A stretch of 64,000 nucleotides of DNA from Debaryomyces hansenii CBS767 (lineage: Eukaryota; Ascomycota; Pichiomycetes; Serinales; Debaryomycetaceae): assembly GCF_000006445.2 (NCBI RefSeq), contig NC_006049.2:496001-560000 (forward strand). The letters are read 5' to 3'. Positions 61,146 to 64,000 of the stretch are shown here, in pieces. The notes under the pieces are model-generated. The model worked only from the letters and a program-made list of their open reading frames with translations, had not been told where the DNA came from and made no database searches. The first letter of the stretch is position 1; each line of letters starts with the position of its first letter. Made by a program: the position numbers and the translations under genes.

Positions 61146-62871
61146 GTGCTACTTCTCTTTATTTAGCTAACTATGACCAATTTCAATGATTTAAACTAAT
61201 ACTGACTTTTTGTAATATTCTCAGGTAAATCGATTTCATGATTGTTGGATTCAATACATTACTTACAACAACCATTTCCTGTGAAAACGCATTAAAACCG
61301 CACTAAAATGCAAATAAAGAAGTATCACAAGGATCTTGTGGATTCTTAATATGATTCTTAACCCGTGTTATTGTTTTAAGGGAATTTCATATTATCAATA
61401 TCACTTACTAATCACTCCGTTTGTTTATTGTATGCAAGAGCAAATATTCGTTTTTGCAATTTCCCAAATATTTTTGAAAATCATTATTGAAATAACCTTC
61501 TTCTCACCAAAAAAGCGCAACATATTATCAACTTGAAAATTGACCGATACTTGGCATTTACTAACATCGTAGTACCCCGCTAAGTCCAATATCTATAATA
61601 GCGGATCTACTTCCAATTTAATATATTTAAATCTGTAGAGGTGTATGACCATTTCTTGATTAGGAGTTACTTCCGAAATATGAATATTCCACTCGACACT
61701 CGGAGAAAGACCTACTAGGATCATTCACCGCAGACCATGATTTCGAATTCCTTGTGAGTGTTGAAAAAGATACTGGGTAACATTTTAATTAATACATGAT
61801 ACCGAAGTTTCGAAATAGTTTGTAGTAAATATCGTATGTTATTAAAGTATCTTATGGTTAAAACGGAACAAAATAGAGTTCTAGCAATTACGCGTTTGAA
61901 GTGGTTACTACAAGGGTGTGTATTGAGAGTGATAAAAGGCATGCAAATCTCGTATACTTGCATATTCAAACTCGGGTGAGTTGCACAACCCTGTTCAAAA
62001 ACCTATCAAGTCAACTGTTCTTTATCTCAATAATTTGGAAGGGTTGCATACTTCCGATACAGGACGTCTTGTGCGAATGAAATATGTTTTCAGAAGTATT
62101 ACTGAGAGAATGATACCAAGGAATGAACTGGAAATATACTTAACAAACCCATAGAATAAATGTAGAGTTGAATTCAATAAAATCTCTTTTTTTAAAGAAT
62201 AGAATGTTTATAACGTAGGCCGGTAGTCTCATAATATGCTTATCGGATTTCTTGTTCAACCCGTTTCGTTGATCGTTTACAGTTATTTTTTCGTTTTCAA
62301 CGGCAACGATGAGGGTGTTGACATACGCTCGTAATCCCTACTTCTGTGAAGATACCTATAGGCTGCTATTTTGAGTCAACCATACACGCCCGAATATTAT
62401 GCCTTGTTATTCAAAAATTATTCACAGAAACTTTCACAAAAAAATATTCTGTTCCTTTTTCTCTAATATTAATCTTGAAAGTAACGTCTTTGCATTTGTT
62501 ATGATCTGACAACTCACGCAAAATTTTAGTTTTACCAAATATCGAGACAGAAATAGAACGGTCTGCAAATAGTTGATACGAATAAGATCTGAGCGTATGA
62601 TTTAAAGAAATCTACTCTATGGCTAAATTATTTAGTTACTGCGGGTTCCTCCTTCACTCCTAACCTCAGCATGAATGTGGAGGATTTCCGAAATAGGCAT
62701 GCTTTCCGAGAAAATTCTTCCGTTGATCTATGGTGGGGCAAATATCTATTACGACGAGGGGCATATGGAAAATGAGCTTTAAGTAATCATCCGACGTATC
62801 ACTACTTTATAATTAGCATGTCTGCATCAAACAAAAAACAAAAGAGACTTTAAATAGCATTCAAATAGATC
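61146..62871. promoter_or_regulatory. Gene-free gap and promoter of the second permease
   Basis: No gene is supported. TTCCG elements cluster at 62686-62691, 62704-62709 and 62718-62722, about 150-190 bp before the permease ATG. TTCCGAAATA also occurs at 61671-61680. These may bind a cluster-specific zinc-cluster regulator. Confidence 0.4.
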
Positions 62872-64000
62872 ATGAGTACTGATCTTAAATATACACCTGA
62901 TGCTGAACAGCTTACAACGGAAGAGCACTCAGAAAAGGATATCTACTCTCTTGAAGGAAGTAACAATAATAAAGACGATATAAGATACAACGACTTATCA
63001 TGGTATAAAGTTTCCCATTTACGTTACCTCAACTTCTGTATTCTATTGATCTCGTTGTCATCCACTACCTTAGGGTATGACAGTTCTATGTTGAATGGCC
63101 TACAATCGTTGGCATACTGGAGAGATTACATGGGAAACCCTACTGGTACTACGTTAGGTGCTTTAACCAACGGGACCATTTTTGGTCTTATTTTAGCGAA
63201 TCCATTAGCACCATATGTTGCGGATAAATTTGGTAGAAGAGTTGCTATAATTTCTGGTCAAATCATTGTTATCATTGGTTCAGTTCTTCAAGGTGCTTCC
63301 ACTAATTATGCATTCTTTTTAGTATCAAGAATAATCGCAGGGGTTGGTTCCATTTTGTCAATGGTTTCTTCTCCAGCACTTATATCAGAGATTTCATATC
63401 CTACCCACAGACATGTTACTACTACATTCTTCAACACAAACTACTATATTGGGGCTGCCATTGCAGCTTGGATAACGTTTGGAACTAGTGGTCTTAGCGA
63501 CGAATATTCCTGGAGAATTCCTTCTTACTTGCAAGGGTCCATAGCACTCATTCAATTGTCATTATTCTGGATGGTTCCAGAATCACCAAGATATTATATA
63601 AGTAAAGGAAAAATAGACAAAGCTGAGGAAGTTTTGATGAAACATCATATCGGAAATTCCCAAGATCCTGGTGATATTGGCTTAATCAAATTTGAGGTGG
63701 AAGAAATTCAAGCTGCGTTGGAAATGGAAAAGATATCCGCAAGTACTAGCTATTTGGATTTTTTCAAGACATCAGCTAACCGTAAGCGCCTTTTCATTTG
63801 TTTTTTTATTGCAGTTTTAATGCAGCTTTCAGGGAACGGATTGGTTTCTTTTTATTTAAGTAAAGTATTAAATTCAATCGGTATTACAGACGAAAAAGAA
63901 CAATTGAAAATTAACGGGAGTTTGATGATTTATAATTGGGTTACGGCAGTATCTGTTTCGTTCGTAGTTAATAAATTTAGAAGAAGAACATTGTTCATTA
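62872..64000 (+). CDS. LAC12-like MFS sugar permease, 3' end outside the window
   Basis: An open frame of 376 codons runs from the ATG at 62872 to the right edge without a stop. It is a close paralogue of the permease at 56197-57783. Both share WYKV-HLRYLNFCI, GYDSSMLNGLQSL (GYDG in the other), a DKFGRR loop, the YPTHRHVTTTF segment, WRIPSYLQGS, PESPRYYISKGK and the MQLSGNGLVSFY helix. The N-terminal 45 residues are dissimilar and acidic. About nine of the twelve helices fall within the window. It points the same way as the GH5 gene. Confidence 0.92.
   Translation, partial: MSTDLKYTPDAEQLTTEEHSEKDIYSLEGSNNNKDDIRYNDLSWYKVSHLRYLNFCILLISLSSTTLGYDSSMLNGLQSLAYWRDYMGNPTGTTLGALTNGTIFGLILANPLAPYVADKFGRRVAIISGQIIVIIGSVLQGASTNYAFFLVSRIIAGVGSILSMVSSPALISEISYPTHRHVTTTFFNTNYYIGAAIAAWITFGTSGLSDEYSWRIPSYLQGSIALIQLSLFWMVPESPRYYISKGKIDKAEEVLMKHHIGNSQDPGDIGLIKFEVEEIQAALEMEKISASTSYLDFFKTSANRKRLFICFFIAVLMQLSGNGLVSFYLSKVLNSIGITDEKEQLKINGSLMIYNWVTAVSVSFVVNKFRRRTLFI

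Noticed and set aside
61559..61573. TACTAAC followed by TAG, as at a 3' splice site
   Set aside because: No good donor upstream and no coding exon on either side.
61721..61969. 82-codon minus-strand frame near the second permease
   Set aside because: No similarity to permeases, hydrolases or regulators, and the composition matches random AT-rich DNA.

Overview
The window is nuclear DNA of a budding yeast. The coding is compact and AT-rich. The few introns sit at the extreme 5' ends of genes and have the strict yeast TACTAAC-type branch point (EFT2, the SFA1/FDH3 homologue, UBC4, an alkyltransferase-like gene). A 75-kDa complex I subunit excludes the Saccharomyces lineage. CTG codons are rare overall and I found none in the genes expected to be very highly expressed. 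Together with the gene set this points to the CUG-Ser clade, most like Debaryomyces; the species call is inference.

Layout. 1-16.3 kb is dense housekeeping: EFT2 (partial), ADE8, IDH2, SFA1, AHA1, PUP1, TRS120, COA6, a cytosolic asparaginase and a FAA4-type acyl-CoA synthetase. 16.3-22.1 kb is sparse: INO1 lies between 1.8 kb and 2.4 kb of non-coding DNA that holds a GC-rich island, a one-stranded GATA array and three copies of TTCGGCGAA upstream of INO1. 22-37.7 kb carries a secreted chitinase, RRG7, EMC10, NDUFS1, CUS1, a small coiled-coil protein, YOS9, MSS51, USA1, a CCW12-like cell-wall protein and a two-exon alkyltransferase-like (ATL) DNA-repair gene. 37.7-52.9 kb carries an IBtk-like ankyrin-RCC1-BTB protein, SPT7, UBC4, a Zn2Cys6 factor, NOP56 and a probable lipid-droplet protein. 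From about 53 kb density falls again: a YDR124W/DUF2841-type protein, then two paralogous LAC12-like sugar permeases on either side of an intracellular GH5 glycosidase. The second permease runs off the right edge.

Working together. The permease-GH5-permease block looks like an oligosaccharide import-and-hydrolysis cluster and is the best candidate for an uncharacterised system. YOS9 and USA1, one gene apart, are both parts of the Hrd1 ER-degradation machinery. EFT2, NOP56, UBC4 and PUP1 serve protein synthesis and turnover; IDH2, NDUFS1, COA6, MSS51 and RRG7 serve mitochondria. No transposon, tRNA, rRNA or CRISPR array was found.
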